A stretch of 14,984 nt of DNA from Lentisphaeria bacterium. Lineage in GTDB: Bacteria; Verrucomicrobiota; Lentisphaeria; Oligosphaerales; Oligosphaeraceae. Positions 13,872-14,984 of the stretch are shown here, piece after piece. A model generated the notes under the pieces. The model did no database searches and had not been told where the DNA came from. It saw only the letters and a program-made list of their open reading frames with translations. The DNA lies in assembly GCA_016302725.1 (NCBI GenBank), contig JAEDNB010000031.1:1-14984 (forward strand), read 5' to 3'. Each line of letters opens with the position of its first letter. Positions within the stretch are counted from its first letter, which is position 1. The position numbers and the translations under genes are program-made.

Positions 13872-13900
13872 GCCTGTCCGCTTCCCCGGTCCGGACAGGC
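13872..13900 (-). other. Hairpin at the bamA stop codon
   Basis: GCCTGTCCG (13872-13880) and CGGACAGGC (13892-13900) make a perfect 9-bp stem with an 11-base loop. Its first base on the minus strand is the last base of the bamA TAG. The following minus-strand sequence is GC-rich without a U tract, so it is not a standard intrinsic terminator. It could shield the bamA message from 3' degradation or partly reduce readthrough into the permease gene. Confidence 0.5.
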
Positions 13901-14984
13901 TAGAAGGAGTAGTCGATGCTGAAGTGGAAGCGGCCGCTCTTGCCGTCCAGGTGTTCGCCCTGGGTGAGGATGGGGAAGCCGTAGTCCAGGCGGATGGGGA
14001 TCTGCCGGAACTGCACGCCGATGCCCAGGGAGGCGTTCAGGTCGCCCAGGTCGGCGTCGAAGGAATCCCACCAGACATTGCCCGCGTCGCAGAAGAGCTT
14101 GAGGAACATGAAGTTCTTGACGGGCTTGATGAGTTCGGCGGTGCCCACCAGCATGGTCTGGCCGCCGATGGAGTTCTCGTTGCGGTTGACGGGGCTGACG
14201 TCATGGCGCTTGAAGCCCCGGATGGTGCCGTAGCCGCCGGCGAAGTAGCGGTCGAAGATCTTGATGTCGTCCCCGCTCAAGTGCTGGGCGGCGTGGGCGT
14301 CGGCGGAGAGACGGAGGAAGATGTCCTGGTAGACGGGGTGGTAGGACTCCACGCCGGCGTGGAATTTCAGGTAGTCGGCGTAGCTGCCCAGGGCCCGGGT
14401 GATGTATTCCGCGTCCAGCATGACGCGGCTCCCCCGGTTGGGGAAGACGTAGTGGTTCCGGGTGTCGCGCACCATGGAGAGGACCAGGCGGTTGGCGAAT
14501 TCCCCGCCCTCGTCCCGGCGCATGGAGTAGTTCATGCCCTTGGGGAAGGGGACGCTGTCGGGGTAGTTTCCGTCATCCTCGTCGAATTTTTCCTCGTCGT
14601 CCAGGTTGGAGATGCGGATGTGCTCCAGCCGGATTCCGGCGGACATGCGCCAGTATTCGGTGTGGCTGGGGAGGAAGGGGAGCTGGAAGGCCACGGGCCA
14701 CCCCAGGGAGATGGCGTAGCCCACGTGGCGTTCATCGTATTCGTCCTCGTAGCGGGTGTTGAGGAAGATCTCGTTGGTCAGGTCGAAGGGGCCGTCGAAG
14801 AGGGAGGGCTCGGTGAGGGAGAGGCTCACGTTGGTGGTGTCGGAGCCCAGGGCCACATAGGCCCGCATGCGCTGTCCGTCCCCCTTGGGCTTTTCGCCCT
14901 TGAGGAGTTTGGAGAGGCTGAAATTGGTTTCGGAGAGTTCCAGGAAGCCCAGGACGGAGTCTTCGCTGGAGAAGGCGGCGCCCA
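13900..14984 (-). CDS. bamA: BamA, outer membrane insertase (3' part of gene)
   Basis: The frame is open to the right edge of the window; 360 residues plus the stop are visible and the N-terminal POTRA part lies outside. What is seen is the Omp85 beta barrel: ELSETNFSLSKLL followed by GDGQRM near the barrel start (BamA proteins have a similar E.NF.....G.GQ.l stretch), PNRGSRVMLDAEY, and the lid-loop motif GGYGTIRGFKRHD (IRGF codons at 14223-14212), then GGQTMLVGTAEL, DAGNVW and a last strand ending FHFSIDYSF with the terminal Phe of outer-membrane proteins. BamA inserts beta-barrel proteins, including the LPS translocon LptD, into the outer membrane. The internal Met at 14868 is not the start. 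It heads the gene train seen here, 123 bases upstream of the permease gene. The related TamA is less likely given the full set of BamA motifs. Confidence 0.88.
   Translation of the reverse strand, partial: GAAFSSEDSVLGFLELSETNFSLSKLLKGEKPKGDGQRMRAYVALGSDTTNVSLSLTEPSLFDGPFDLTNEIFLNTRYEDEYDERHVGYAISLGWPVAFQLPFLPSHTEYWRMSAGIRLEHIRISNLDDEEKFDEDDGNYPDSVPFPKGMNYSMRRDEGGEFANRLVLSMVRDTRNHYVFPNRGSRVMLDAEYITRALGSYADYLKFHAGVESYHPVYQDIFLRLSADAHAAQHLSGDDIKIFDRYFAGGYGTIRGFKRHDVSPVNRNENSIGGQTMLVGTAELIKPVKNFMFLKLFCDAGNVWWDSFDADLGDLNASLGIGVQFRQIPIRLDYGFPILTQGEHLDGKSGRFHFSIDYSF

Overview
The window is GC-rich DNA from a Gram-negative (diderm, LPS-bearing) bacterium. It encodes a BamA outer-membrane insertase, an LptF/LptG LPS-export permease, a FabI-type enoyl-ACP reductase and a giant AsmA-like envelope protein. 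The phylum cannot be fixed from the sequence. The mix of a two-unit DUF3857/transglutaminase protein, a cytidylate-kinase-like/BON fusion and several starts without a Shine-Dalgarno would suit the PVC group (Verrucomicrobiota or Lentisphaerota), but this is a low-confidence inference. All eight protein genes and the tRNA lie on the minus strand, so the window is read from right to left.

Right to middle (14984 to 4753): a long gene train with gaps of 9 to 123 bases. The order is bamA (3' two-thirds of the barrel region only), an lptF/lptG-family permease, a 1298-residue secreted DUF3857/transglutaminase protein, a YheT-like alpha/beta hydrolase, a cytidylate-kinase-like protein fused to a BON domain, fabI and argD. 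The first part is outer-membrane biogenesis; the second part is a mix of lipid and amino-acid metabolism. In the 1298-residue protein the first transglutaminase domain keeps Cys-His-Asp, while the second has Ser and Thr in place of Cys and His and looks catalytically dead.

Middle to left (4752 to 641): an AT-rich spacer with a near-perfect 29-base palindrome, then a two-gene unit. It consists of a small secreted protein made of five 21-residue RHS/YD-like repeats, followed 13 bases later by a 1162-residue AsmA/TamB/YhdP-like protein with one N-terminal membrane anchor. A tRNA-Leu(CAA) gene with its own promoter and intrinsic terminator follows.

Left end (1 to 503): no convincing protein gene. 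It holds two inverted copies of a 45 to 47 base palindrome-bearing repeat, a run of GC-rich hairpins, and a very strong plus-strand intrinsic terminator with no recognisable gene in front of it.

The observations most worth following are the identical TCCCCCCATG context at three unrelated starts that lack a Shine-Dalgarno, the paired inverted repeats around the orphan terminator, the inactive second transglutaminase unit, and the kinase-like/BON fusion whose nucleotide-binding loop is degenerate.
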